Below, one piece after another: positions 20,211 through 31,560 of a DNA stretch of 64,000 nt. Source of the stretch: Maratus speciosus (lineage: Eukaryota > Arthropoda > Arachnida > Araneae > Salticidae). The notes below the pieces were generated by a model. It was given only the letters and a program-made list of their open reading frames with translations. It searched no databases and was not told the DNA's origin. The DNA is taken from NCBI GenBank assembly GCA_963932465.1, contig OZ010788.1, forward strand, positions 675,698,484 to 675,762,483, given 5' to 3'. Numbering within the stretch: position 1 is the stretch's first letter; every line of letters starts with the position of its first letter. The translations under genes and the position numbers were made by a program.

Positions 20211-21739
20211 TATTTAATATTTCGGCATTTTACATATGATGTAATTTTTCCCATTAAATGCGTTTCTCGTGTAATAATTAAATATTCTAAAAATTTCTTA
20301 CTTTTAATAATTCACGAGATACAATTTTTATGACGTAATTTTCCCTATTTCCTACTTTTAAGAGGTGTTCATTTAATTATTATTTAAATATTTCCTTCTC
20401 TTTTTAATAGTCGCGTGTAAATATTTTTTTTTTTTTTTTGAGCGAAAGTATAATTATTTGCGCTGCTTTACCAATTGGCAGCAGTATAAAAAAATTACCT
20501 TTTCTAAATATAAAATAAAATATCTCTTGGAATGATGGAAATTCGAATAGAAATCTGAAAAGAATTTTTTTTTTAAATTACTCAAATTAAAAAAATAAAT
20601 GCAGTCTGCACAACGCGAGTTTGTAATGTATATCCTCAGAAAAAATTATTAAATTCCTATGTATAGTTTTTGCTCTTATAAAACTTTTTTAATGGAAGGA
20701 TTTTGATCGAATTTAACATTAAATAGCTCTTAAAATAATTCTTTGATTTAAAAACTGCCTGCTTCAGCGTGTTTATCAAACATTTCTCTGCAATACTGCA
20801 AATTGCTATATTTTTATATGCAGTAGTTGTCTTGATATAAGCAAAGAAAGACCTCCCGTCTCAAAAAATTCATTTACGGCGGCGGCGGCGGCGGGGACAG
20901 CATTAGTTACTTTTTTAGGGTTTCGTTCATCTGCCGAAACCCTATTCGTCTCACTCCTCTGTCTGTCTGTCCGTCATAGAGCCCGTTCTCAGAAACTATA
21001 TACGTTGGAGACTTGAAATTTTCCATACTTATAGCTGAACATCAGCGATCAAACGACAAATCATAAAATTTTGAAAAAGTCGTAATTAACGGACGTTATT
21101 AATTAAAAAATCCCAATAAAAAAATGGAACGGGTTTCATAATTCAGCAAAAGCAGCTACTTTTTGTAAACTCAGGATTTTCTCGCAGAAATGATTGCAAG
21201 CAGGTATGGTTTTAAGGAAAATATGGACTGGGGACTCTTTTAAGCCGCGATAACTTTTTTCTGTTCATCCTACGGGTTCGAAATTAGGACCACAGGACGT
21301 GAAAAAAAAAGAAAAAATAAGCTTTCAGAAATTCGAAAATTTATCTCGATCGTACCATAAAAACTCGAAAAATCTTCAAAAATCGATTTAAAAAACTTTT
21401 ATTTTCGTTCTTTGTAAATGTGACAGACGTCTGCTGTTTAGATTATGTGCCATCGACGGAAATTCCAAAACAGGTGGCTTTCAATGTACTAGGAGATTTT
21501 ATATTGTTTTTATATTGTTAATCTGAGATTTGCTTCTTTCAAACTGCAGGTCACGTGGCATGATACAGAAAACAGATAATTTTTATTTTGCGATTTTTAA
21601 TACCAACTACAAAATTTTTTTTAAATTGCTTTTAGAATTTTGGTTCTTCGCAACCGGATGTAAAATCGTACGCTAATTAATAATATGTCTATTTAAAAGA
21701 AATCAGTCTACAATTTTTGAATTTATCAAAAAATCGATT

Positions 21740-22545
21740 TTTAAACTTTGAGATAGTTTATAAGAGATAATAACAATATTATAAAGTTAGCGTGCGTTGA
21801 ATTTTGGTGAGGGGGAAGGGGGCTTTTTTTTCTATTTTTTTTTTTTTATCAGCTGTTTTTTTCGCTTTAAATGTGTTTTTTTCACTGAGCCCGCGTTTTT
21901 TGACTGAGCGCTCCTTTAAATATCATTTTTTAACAATTTGAAAGATAGAGATGCCTGATTTCATACCACTTTCTTCTACAATTAAAAATTTCAGTTTCTT
22001 CAAACTCATTTTTCCCCATTAAAAAAGCACAGAGAGAGGCTTTGAGATAGTTTATAACACATAATACAAAATTTATATAGTGAGGGTGCGTGGAATTTGG
22101 ATGGAGGGAGAGGGGGGCGATTTTCTCTTTTTTATTCAGATCAGCTGATTATTTCTTTTTTCAGTAAGTACTCAAATAAATATTATTTTATAACATTAAA
22201 TATTTGAAAGATTGGGAAATTCCGGGGGAGGGGAGGGACCCTCTAAGGAAGACTATTGACGCGGAATTGTTAAAATTAGGAAAACTAATTAACCAATCGC
22301 TTTTAAACTTTGAAATAATTTATAACACATATTAAAAAATTTATAAAGCGAGGGTGCGTGTAATTTGGGTGTTGGGGAGGGAGGTATTTTCTCTTTTTTC
22401 TTTAGATAAGCTGTTTATTGAGTTTTGAATGCGTTTTTTCACTAAGCCGTCATATCAATATTATTTTTTAACCTTAAAAATTAAAAGAGTGGGCAATTCC
22501 CGGGAGAGGGGAGGGTGCTCCAGGGAGGGGCTATTTTCTAAATTT
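21740..22545. repeat. Tandem repeat, ~280-bp unit, about three copies
   Basis: Units share a TTTATAACACATAATA-type start, GAGGGTGCGTG-AATTTGG, a G-rich GGGAGAGGGG stretch, TTTCTCTTTTTT, an AGCTG-TTATT block and AATATTATTTTTTAAC (about 21755-21960, 22035-22240, 22315-22540). Non-coding. Confidence 0.7.
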
Positions 22546-22552
22546 TGAGTAA

Positions 22553-22870
22553 ACCCCTCATGTGACATATCGTTAGATAGGTCTATGAAAACCTATTCAT
22601 ATTATACACATCCGATGCCCCCCCCCCCCTTTTTACCCCGGGGGCACTTTTCGAAAGTTCAAGTACACCACTCATGTGACATATCATTAGATAGGTCTAT
22701 GAAAACTTTTTCATATTATAGACATCCGATGCCCCTCCCCTACGTTGTCTCCTTCCGGGGGACACTTTTCTAAATTTTAAGGACAACCCCTCATTTGACG
22801 TATCGTTAAATAGATCTATGAAAACTTATTCATTTTATACGCATCCGAAGCCTCTCCCTCCCGTTTTAAA
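22553..22870. repeat. ~115-bp tandem repeat, three copies
   Basis: Each unit carries CCCTCATGTGACATATCGTT, AGATAGGTCTATGAAAAC, a TATTCATATTATACACATCC block, and a C-rich then G-rich segment (CCCCCCC...CCGGGGG). Third copy is the most diverged (TTTGACGTATCGTTAAATAG). Confidence 0.8.
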
Positions 22871-23124
22871 TGCGTTTTTTTGACGGTGACCTCTTATAAA
22901 TATTATTAGTGAAATATAAAAAATTTAAATATGTTAGTGGATGATTTCGGGGGGGGGGGGGGCATTCCTAAATGTAATGGTGCGCCATTTATGTAAGGAA
23001 TTAATCATTTTAAATTAGCAAATTTGATTTGTTAATTTAAGGATAAAGTGCTTTAAAAGAGATATTAAACGAAACCCTCTGTGCGATCTATGATCACACT
23101 TACCCACTTGTTTTAGAATAGAGA

Positions 23125-25297
23125 GATTTGATATTAAAATATAAAATGCTAATAAATAATTGATCAAAGACTAATTAGAATCTGGGTATTTTAGCTCTAA
23201 CACATGATAAAGTATCTCACTGCACCTTCATCGAAAAAAATAAAACATACTTTGAGAAAAGGTAACATAACACGTTCTTCCACGAAGCTCTATAATTAAT
23301 ATAATTTATTATAAATAAAAATTGATAGAGGCAGAAATTGGTAAAATTTAGCTTCTTTTATTTAAATTTATTTAGTTTTTATATTGCTGTAGTAATCATT
23401 GCGAAAAGAGTACATGTTTAATGCTGAACACAAGATACCGTGCTAAATCGTCATAGAATCTTTCATTAGAAAGTTGAATTTTAATTCATGAATAATAGCA
23501 ATTCAGTCCATATTTCGCTATGGTGAAATACAAATATTTTTTTAACGGTCTGTGAGATCTGAGAGATCTGTTTCTTTAGTTTTAATATCGTGTCCTGATT
23601 AAAACTCGATCTGGTTTGTTAACTATCTAAGACGGATGAAATTCTTCAATCAAACTCATATTTTACTTGCAAGTTTTATTGAATTTTAAACTGATGTTTT
23701 CGATACAAAAATGTCTTTCAGCTGCATACTTCTAAAAATATATGTTTATGAATTTTTGTAAACATTTTTTTAAAAAGTGGAATTTATTTATAATAAACAT
23801 TATAATATATTTTAATGACCACTTTTACCTGTGAGAGTTTCATTCCTCTACCTTTAAAATTAAGGAGCACCGAATATTCCTTATTCGGCCTATTTGATCA
23901 TACTACTGAATATTCTGCAAACTGAAAATATTGTAACGATATATTTTCCACAGACATTTATTTGGGTTTCTGTGAAATATGGTGACATGGCGAGAAATGC
24001 TGGAAATTGCCAAAATTCACATCTAAACAGTAAGCTAGACATTCCATTATTCAAAATGCAGCTGATAGCATATACCATGTCGCTGACCAATATTCAATCA
24101 TTTCTAATGATTTCGTCATATTCCTTTCAAAGTAAAGTTAATATGATGAAAATCTCTAAAATATCGTCATTACTGTTTGCGAATGAAAATTCAAGTTCAG
24201 CTTGCAGTAAGGGAATAAGTGGATTGCGGTACTGTCTACTGTACAAAAAAAAAGTTGTTTTGACCGCATTATCTCTCCTGAAAGTTTGTTTAAAAAATTG
24301 AGGAACAGCTTGTACGTTTACAACTTCTGAAAATGATCACCCACTCGGGTGCACCTAAAAACTTAATAGATAAATTAAAAAGAGCAATTTTTTTTTCTGA
24401 GTTCCCACCATTTGAATAGAATTTTTTTTTTCTTTTAGTTCCTTTCTGACAAAAAAAAAAAGACACTGTATGATTGTAAAATTTTCCTTCTAGGTCCTTA
24501 AAAATTTCTTTTCGATTTAAAAATACTACTCATTTATTTTCATTCACAGAAGAAGCTATGGAGTTTAACATTTGGTAATTTAAAAAGTTTTAAGATAGTC
24601 CTATTTTTAAACAATAACTGAAAGCGTACATTTTTTGTAGTGTAAAGTTTACTTGTAAGGTCTTGTTCATCAAAATGGAAGTATTTGTGTTAAATATGAT
24701 GCAAAATTGCTTTAAAGTATGGGAGTTAAAGTATAATACAGGTATTAATACACATACCCCCCCAATATAAAACCTATTTTTTTCCACCCCTCAAAATGTT
24801 CTTTTTCTTAGTTTTATAATTTTAAAACAAATTTAGAATTTATATTAAGGATTTTTAGAAACATTTTCTGTAATTTTTTTGCTTATTCAGGCTTAAAATA
24901 AATAGATTTAATTCACTATACCTGTATAAAATGGGCTCACGTAAAAAAATCACAAGGGATTGGAAAAACTTTTACAAGTTGTAATTATGGAAGGTATGGC
25001 ATTACCTCGGTCGGAACCACGAAATTTTTCTCAAGAGATGATTCTGTTTTTAGACAGGTTTCATTCTGATCGGTTTTACTGTATTTTATTACACAGAGGG
25101 AAGTGTTTTAACATTTTGTTAATAGAAAAGAGGAATGTCATAAGATTCAAAACAGTAATTTTTTTTAAGTTGAACTTCGGAAAATCGGATTAGTGTAGGG
25201 TTTCTGTTGAAAACAAGGATATTAAATATGAGTAAATGTGTTGGGACACCCGGACATTAAACGTAAAGCTGAAACTGTCTAGGAACGTCAGGTCATC
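23125..25297. other. Right part of the hAT-like block, non-coding
   Basis: AT-rich. A 135-codon open frame at 23894-24301 has no recognisable domain. A Tigger-type end seems present near 25050-25085 (GGTTTTACTGTA), but no partner was found. Confidence 0.4.
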
Positions 25298-25301
25298 TTA
25301 A

Positions 25302-25577
25302 CACTTTCATCGCTAGGGATGAGATAACTCGTCTTCCAGGAATATTAGCTAGAATTGATTTTCCCAAACGGAGACGACATTTAATTATTTTTTTTTATGT
25401 TTGTAAGGACAAACAAATCATTAGAGTGAGAAATGTTATTGATTATTATTTTTCAAAGTAAAATAAACAATTTTTAAATAAATTTGTGTTTTGTTTCAAT
25501 TTCAGCGCTGCGAGGAGTGGCTCAGGCTCTTAGCGCAGAGGGTGGGACAAAGGCGCGCCATTTCCGCGATGAATGTG
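25302..25577. mobile_element. TTAA-flanked MITE, 276 bp (piggyBac type)
   Basis: TTAA at 25298-25301 and 25578-25581. Ends CACTTTCATCGC and GCGATGAATGTG are inverted with one mismatch. Like the 2527-2727 element it has an ACTCGTC-type subterminal motif. Non-coding. Confidence 0.65.
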
Positions 25578-25725
25578 TTAAAATAAAAATTAAAAGTCAG
25601 AATCGATAAAATTCTTGTCTATTAACCTTAATAATGAGTTGTTACTAGTATTAATTCAAATTTTCCATTAAATTAACGAGTTTGGCCTCAATGCGGATTT
25701 ATTAGGCATTTCCCTTTCACAACAT

Positions 25726-25775
25726 ACACACATGCACGCACACACAACACGCGCACGCACACACACACACACACA
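25726..25775. repeat. (CA)n-rich microsatellite
   Basis: Imperfect CACACA/CGCACA runs of about 50 bp immediately inside the hAT-like right end. Confidence 0.85.
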
Positions 25776-26078
25776 AATAACTTATGAGTTTGGGGGCCTG
25801 GGCCCAGCCCACAAAATAGTTCTAGTTACGCCTATGGGATTAGCATTAGCGAACGGGTCTTTTCGTTTGACTGAAGTAGCATCTTAATAGGTTTCGACTC
25901 TTGTCAGCCCGAATGTTTCATTAAAATGACTAAAATTTAGTTTTTTTCAAATGATGCTTTTTTGCACACTTAGGCGGCCCCTTAAGCCATCATTTTGACG
26001 TTTTTAATCACAATTCGAAAACTACTTGGAAGAAAATTTTGAAATTGAGAATTTGCATCAAGCAGGACATAATAAATG

Positions 26079-26430
26079 CACTGAAAAAAAAACAAAAAAA
26101 AAACGACATTTTTACAGTACAAAGTACTGTTCTTCTCGCGCACAAACTCGATCACAGTGAATGCACTGTATCTTTCTTTGGTTTCCTGACTATATTAACA
26201 TGGAAAATACAGTAGTTGCGTAAAATTAACAGCACAATGTGCTGGCAATTTGGACGCAAGCAGTTTGTGCTGTAAAAAAAATGCGTCCAAATTGCCAGCA
26301 CGTTGTGCTGTTAATTTTACGCAACTACTGTATTTTCCATGTTAATATAGTCAGGAAACCAAAGAAAGATACAGCATACTCACTGTGATCGAGTTCGTTC
26401 TGGCAAATTTACAGTGGTTTTTTTACAGTG
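26079..26430. mobile_element. Foldback element, ~350 bp, ~115-bp arms
   Basis: Ends CACTGAAAAAAAAAC and GTTTTTTTACAGTG. Arms 26145-26258 and 26282-26396 are almost perfect inverse copies (landmarks ACTCGATCACAGTGA, TTGGTTTCCTGACTATATTA, TTGCGTAAAATTAACAGCAC). The loop is about 23 bp. Terminal style matches 15717-15953. Non-coding. Confidence 0.85.
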
Positions 26431-26879
26431 TGTCTGCTATCAAGAATGTAAATAAATTGCATGTTGCACTATAAGTTGGCAATGTTCCTTCCCAATTTGA
26501 TATAACAGTTACGACACTGTTGTCGTTCCTTCTTACACAAACAACTGTCATTAAAATCTCCTCGTTCATGTTTGCGCAATTCTTTTGTAGATTTTACTGG
26601 GCATTTATTGGTTCAAGAATATTTCACAGACAGTTTGACAAGTGCAATATACATATATCATAAAATTTATTCTTTAATAATATTGGTACGAAAATAATAA
26701 AAAAAACTAAAGATGTTTGTTTCAGTGTGAGTGCATCTATCTGCTATAGCTAGGGAAACCAATGCACTTAGAGATATGAAAATTTGAACGAGAATACGTG
26801 AAAGCAGCTTCTAATGTACCTGCGGCTAAGATTTTTACTTTTTTCATAATTAGACAAGATATTAATTACTAGAAAACAG

Positions 26880-27690
26880 GAATTCTGCTTTTTCAGAATT
26901 TAGTTTCATCCCCGATGAAAAAAAAATATATATGTATATATAAATAGTACAAAACATATTTCAATTTTAAGACTTAAAGCACACACTTTTATTTTATGTA
27001 AAATGATATCATTCGCATCCGCTTAAGAATTCCACATGGACGATCCACTCTTAAACACCTATACATTAAAGCGTGCATAGGACGTCACTATCGCAAAATA
27101 ATACACAAACGCAGCAAAACGATGCCGTCATTCAAGAAACTGGACAAGAAAAAAAAAACCCTGCTATCTAATGATTTGTAGGCCTTCATTTGTTTGTAAC
27201 GTTAATATATATACTTAAAATTAGATATAGTTTATAATAGCTCCCTGTTTTAACAGAAATCATTCGTTTATACTTTTTTCAAAATAGCACGTATTTTAAT
27301 GACATTTTCTTTCGGTTGTTATGAGAAAATGGCAACAAAAATATATAATTACTATTTTACAACTATTTTTCCTTTACTTTCTACAGAAATGGAGTACTTG
27401 AGTTGCCAATATTAAGCAAATGGCTCTAAAAACTGCAAAAAAATTAATATCTCAAAAATAAATGGAGATGCAGTTTTCAAACAAATTGCATTTAAAAGTC
27501 TTTTTTTTTTTCCAATACGACGGTATAAAAATTTAAAATGTGCGATGCTTAGAAGTTAAAAAAAATTGCTATAGAGTATTTAATCGTACAATGATACATC
27601 TGCTTTGTTTTACGGGTGGCTTATACAACACAACGTTATTTTTTGGAGACGACGCAAAATAAGCTGGGAGAAAGAAATAGCATACCGGGG
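26880..27690 (-). repeat. Family E repeat, copy 3 (inverted)
   Basis: Reading the minus strand from 27690: the GTTATTTTTTGGAGACGACG complement, AAGCATCGCACATTTTAAAT, the TTGCCATTTTCTCATAACAA block, GATAGCAGGG, a degenerate CRE/TATA region (27011-26993) and an end near AATTCTGAAAAAGCAGAATT. Nearly full length relative to 55130-55960. Confidence 0.7.
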
Positions 27691-29050
27691 GCTAATAGTC
27701 GCTCGTGGGAGCCCAGTAAAAATAATCAAAATCCTAAAAAAAAGTAATAATAAGATAACTTTGTACTCTGATCCTGAACCGCCATCGTTTCACTTGTGGA
27801 ACATTGACATTCAAATGAGCATAAAACAAAAACAAAATAAAATAAATCATTCATTTATGCAGAAAACTACGTAAACAACAGTAAGCAATACAATAAATAA
27901 CCATCGTCCCATTTGAATTCTAAAGTTATAGATTAGAATAAAAAGCACAGTCTAATACATTTACGTTTTTTGTTTCATTTCAACAAGCTCCAAGTTGAGA
28001 ACAACAAAAAATGATTAAACAATAGTTTATAATCCGTTAAAACATATCTTTACAAAGATAAATTTAAAATTTCAAACCGATTAAACAAATACTTAAAAAG
28101 ATACAACATCAGATAGTTTATGTTCCACGTGTAAAACGTTAGCGGCTAAAAGGTAATGCAAACAATAAATAAATTTGCAAATAAAGAAAATTATGTTAAA
28201 TTATAAAGTAAATAATTTCAACTAATTTTTCGGCATTAAAACATGAAGGCTTAGTAACGAGGTGTTGACAACAAGAAAATTAATTCCTTTGGTGGTTTAG
28301 TACTTGATTTTAACAGTATCTGTCAATGGGAAAATTTTTTGACCTCATGCGATCAGTTTCTATTACACTGCAGCTGATATTTGGAGATATCCAAATTGCT
28401 CAGCAGAACAAATTTTGCACAGGAGAAGCGAGTTATGGCCACGTGATTCGTAGAATGACATATTTTTCTGAAGTAGGATGGGTTCTCGCTACAAACTATT
28501 ACTGCCTTTTGTATCGCGCTACTCGATACACTACATTGTTCAAAATGTAGTAAGTAAGTAAGCACCCACCCTGGGAACCCGCTTTTGGCTTATGGTTAGG
28601 TGTAACCCCCAAGCCCAGAACCCCAGTCTCCGGGAAAGAAGACTTCAGAACAACCCGCCTGACACGCCGAAGAGAGCACAAGAGGCAAGTGCCGTGTCCC
28701 CGGACCGCCTGTGAAAATTTATGATTATTTAAGATGGCGATTCTTTACCAATCACAATTGGCTACCCTATTGTTTCAGGGCGAGCCTAGAAATATATTAC
28801 GATTATGATTTATATGTTTTGGAATTTACGTACTATTTGAAAAAAAATTTAAGTATTTACATTCATCTTTTCATTTGATAAGAAATATTTTTTTCCCCCT
28901 TTTTTTCACCCTTTTAAACAAAAATATTTATACATATTTACAATATTTCTAGTGGTATTTAAGTTCTTAAAAATAAAACAATCTCAAAAACACCCTTCTA
29001 TACACCACGTGGACCCATGACATGTCCACCACAGGCAATCAGAAGAGGTA
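27691..29050. other. Unclassified stretch with a GC-richer island
   Basis: Mostly AT-rich, with a GC-richer patch at 28555-28720 (CACCCACCCTGGGAACCC, CCGTGTCCCCGGACCGCC). A 74-codon plus frame at 28326-28550 ends beside repeated GTAAGTAAG, which could be a splice donor. I do not recognise a product; an unannotated exon cannot be excluded. Confidence 0.3.
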
Positions 29051-29129
29051 ATTATTGAATGTATTTATATTGAATAAAACATGGAATAAGGAATAGAACT
29101 GGAAGGAAAACCGGTATCTCGTAACACAG

Positions 29130-29250
29130 AGAACCTTTTACCTCCTCGTTGCCACCAATTTTGACTCCGTTGACTAGTTTGGGGCGAGCAGGGGGATAGC
29201 CTGGTGTGATTATCGCTATTTGGCTGTATTTCTTCTCGCTTAACATTTGT
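29130..29250 (-). other. Possible LTR end and primer-binding site
   Basis: On the minus strand, ATTGGTGGCAACGAGGAGG (about 29165-29147) looks like the LTR/primer-binding-site junction of some Gypsy-type retrotransposons (TGGTGGC-ACGA). No gag-pol frame follows and no second LTR was found, so this is tentative. Confidence 0.2.
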
Positions 29251-29399
29251 TTTTTTTAATTTGGATGTTTATGTTTACGCAAGAATCGTATTTTTTTTAT
29301 TTCATTAGATACAGCACACTCGGTCGGCAGATTGTAGAAGGATTAAGATATTTTAATGTTTGCTAGTGATTCATTTTAAATGTTTGTAAAATTATATTT

Positions 29400-29898
29400 C
29401 GTTTCATAAAAAAGATTGATTTTTTTTTTTTTTTTTTTTTTAGTTAATAAATTTATTGATTTATCTATTTATTTTTCTGTTAAAGTGATGCATTTTTTTT
29501 TTTTTTTTAATTCTAGTGATGCTTTTATTTTTTTGCAACTTGCTTAAACAGAAACACTGAATGCCGTTCAAGTTGCATTTCAGATTAAATATTTTAGATA
29601 TAGTAGCTCAGTTATTGATCAAAAGTACATTTATGGGGGTAATGTCATAACTTTTTTTTCCAAGTAATAGTTGCTTATAAATTGAAAAGAAAAAAAAAGG
29701 TAATGGAACTAACTAAATTTTACATTTCTCTAAATTAATATATATATATATAGTATATATATTTAAATGCATGTTCATGGGGGAAAAAACAACACACCTA
29801 ATATTCATAGTCAGAAAATAATTATTAATTTGTGTATTAAAGTTAAGGAATTCTAATGCACAATAATTTTTAATGAATAGTTGTAATTATTATATTCT

Positions 29899-29937
<39 letters not shown>

Positions 29938-31560
29938 TAAATTAATCATTGAACATTATGTAAACAAAGTCAGTTTACATTTCGGATTAAATATTATCAT
30001 ATTAAATATTTTAGCTTTAGTAGCTCAGTTATTGATCAAAAGTACATTTATGGGGGTAATATAACTTTTTATTTATTTATTTTTTTCAATGGTGAATAAA
30101 AATGTATTTATAATAAAAAAAGTAAATTAGAAACCCAAAATTTCTGTAATGAACAACCTTCAAAAATAGACAATTGTTTTTATAGTTTCATTTAGAACCA
30201 ATACTTAATGAAACTATACTAATTAAATAAAATACTGATTTTCAAATAAATTTAATAATTGGGATATCAATAACTAATAAGATTTTTATAAGATTAATTA
30301 GTTATTCAAGTTAATTCTTAATTGCTTTATCGAGGGATTAATATTTAAATTATTTTTGATGGGTTATTTAAAATACAGAATTCCAGAGAATTATAGTTAT
30401 CAAATTATTGAGTGAATGACAGGGTTTAGAAAGGCTACTAAAAAATTTAAATTCACAGGGAAAACTATCGAAGTATCATTACATGGAACCTGCTACATTT
30501 TTAAAAAGTGTATTAAAAAAAGAAAATAGCTACCCAGAATTAGTAACACAAATATGAAATAGGGTTGGAATTTTGTCCCCCCCCCCCCCCATCTGTGCTT
30601 TCATCTATTACTTTTAACTATGAAATAATTGTTAGGAAGTATATTAATCTTAAGATTTTTTTAGGGTTAATTTCTATAAAAGTAGACATTGCAATCACTT
30701 TGTTTATATTGTCATCACAAATAATCAACAAATGATTGCTTATAAATTGAAAAGAAATAAAAGTATGGAACTCTCTTTTGAAAATTAAAAAAAATTACCT
30801 TTGTCTAAATTTTTCAAAAGATGTCATTTTTTTTAAGAAGAAGCATTTAAAAATATAACACATTATTTATTAGTCACTTTCACAAATTAGTTATTAATTT
30901 GGGTATTGAAGTTATAGGATTCTAATTCACATAATTTTTGAATTAATAGTTTAAGTCACATTTCCAAAAGCGATTCAAAATTTATTTGTAATAACAGAAG
31001 TAAATCAGAGCACCCAAAATTTCAGTAATGAACAGCCTTCAAAATTATTTATGTATATATATATTTTAATATATATAATTTTATTGAAAACATACTAATG
31101 AAACAAAATAGTGATTTTCAAATAAATTTAACAATTGTGATATCAATAGTTAAAAGATATTTCTAAGAATAATTAATAAAGTTGAATTTTGACGGCTTTA
31201 TCACAGGATCAATATTTTAATTAGTTTTAGATAGACTATTTAAAATACTGAATCATAGCTATTCAATTATTAAGATAGTGAAAAGGTTACTAAAAACATA
31301 AAATTCAGAAGGGAAAACATTGAAGCATAAGTACATGGAATTGTATTTCCTGTTACAATTTTTAAGAGATTTTTGTTAAAACTACTTTCAAGAGAAACAA
31401 AAATATGAACCAGGCTGAAACTATGTTTTTCCTCTCCCTGCCTCCGTCCCTTCCAAAATAATAAGTTTTTGATCTACTGCTTTTATTTTTAATATGAAAT
31501 AGTTGTTAGAAAGTACATTAATCATGAGACTTTCAGGTTAATTTCTTTAAAAATTGACCT
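29400..31560. repeat. Diverged tandem duplications in AT-rich DNA
   Basis: TAGCTCAGTTATTGATCAAA followed by AGTACATTTATGGGGGTAAT occurs twice (about 29603 and 30018). TTGCTTATAAATTGAAAAGA occurs at about 29668 and 30738. A CCCAAAATTTCTGTAATGAAC segment is at about 30135 and 31012, with colinear similarity for several hundred bases. Blocks are about 0.4 and 0.9-1.07 kb apart. No coding potential; long T-tracts at 29418-29441 and 29901-29932. Confidence 0.65.

Larger units (their letters stand above)
18344..23124 (-). mobile_element. Helitron-like element, 4.8 kb, with internal tandem repeats
   Basis: On the minus strand it starts TCTCTATTCTAAAAC (23124-23110) and ends in CTAG followed by T (18347-18343), preceded by a degenerate hairpin region GGGGCTAGCATAGCTCGC. 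Its 18.35-20.91 kb part is an inverted relative of 14317-15123, including the GGCGGCGGCGGCGG tract. The 20.92-23.09 kb part is bounded by AGGGTTTCGTT and AACGAAACCCT, and may be extra cargo or a separate insertion. No Rep/helicase coding was seen. Confidence 0.65.
16753..25836. mobile_element. hAT-like element, 9.1 kb, 15-bp perfect TIRs and 8-bp TSD
   Basis: The termini CATAGGCGTAACTAG (16753-16767) and its exact inverse CTAGTTACGCCTATG (25822-25836) are flanked by the identical octamer GGATTAGC (16745-16752 and 25837-25844). Eight-base duplications and CAnAGGCGTA-type ends fit hAT. No transposase domain (BED finger, RNase H-like core, hATC) was recognised. Much of the length is later insertion: a family B copy and a 4.8-kb Helitron-like element. 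Confidence 0.8.
16389..25857. mobile_element. Foldback element split by a 9.1-kb hAT-like insertion
   Basis: The left arm (16389-16465) starts CGTTCGCTAATGCTAATCC and continues GGAAGACATTTATAAAGATAT. Its inverse lies at 16690-16752, and the outermost GGATTAGCATTAGCGAACGG resumes only at 25837-25857. Removing 16753-25836 and one copy of GGATTAGC restores an unbroken arm. The intact foldback was about 385 bp with a T-rich loop. Confidence 0.8.

Noticed and set aside
14340..20912. A single 6.6-kb element with long inverted arms
   Set aside because: Each arm has its own Helitron-type start and CTAG end, so two oppositely oriented elements explain the inversion better.
23894..24301. 135-codon plus frame
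   Set aside because: AT-rich sequence, no recognisable domain or codon bias, and overlapped by an opposite-strand frame. Treated as chance.
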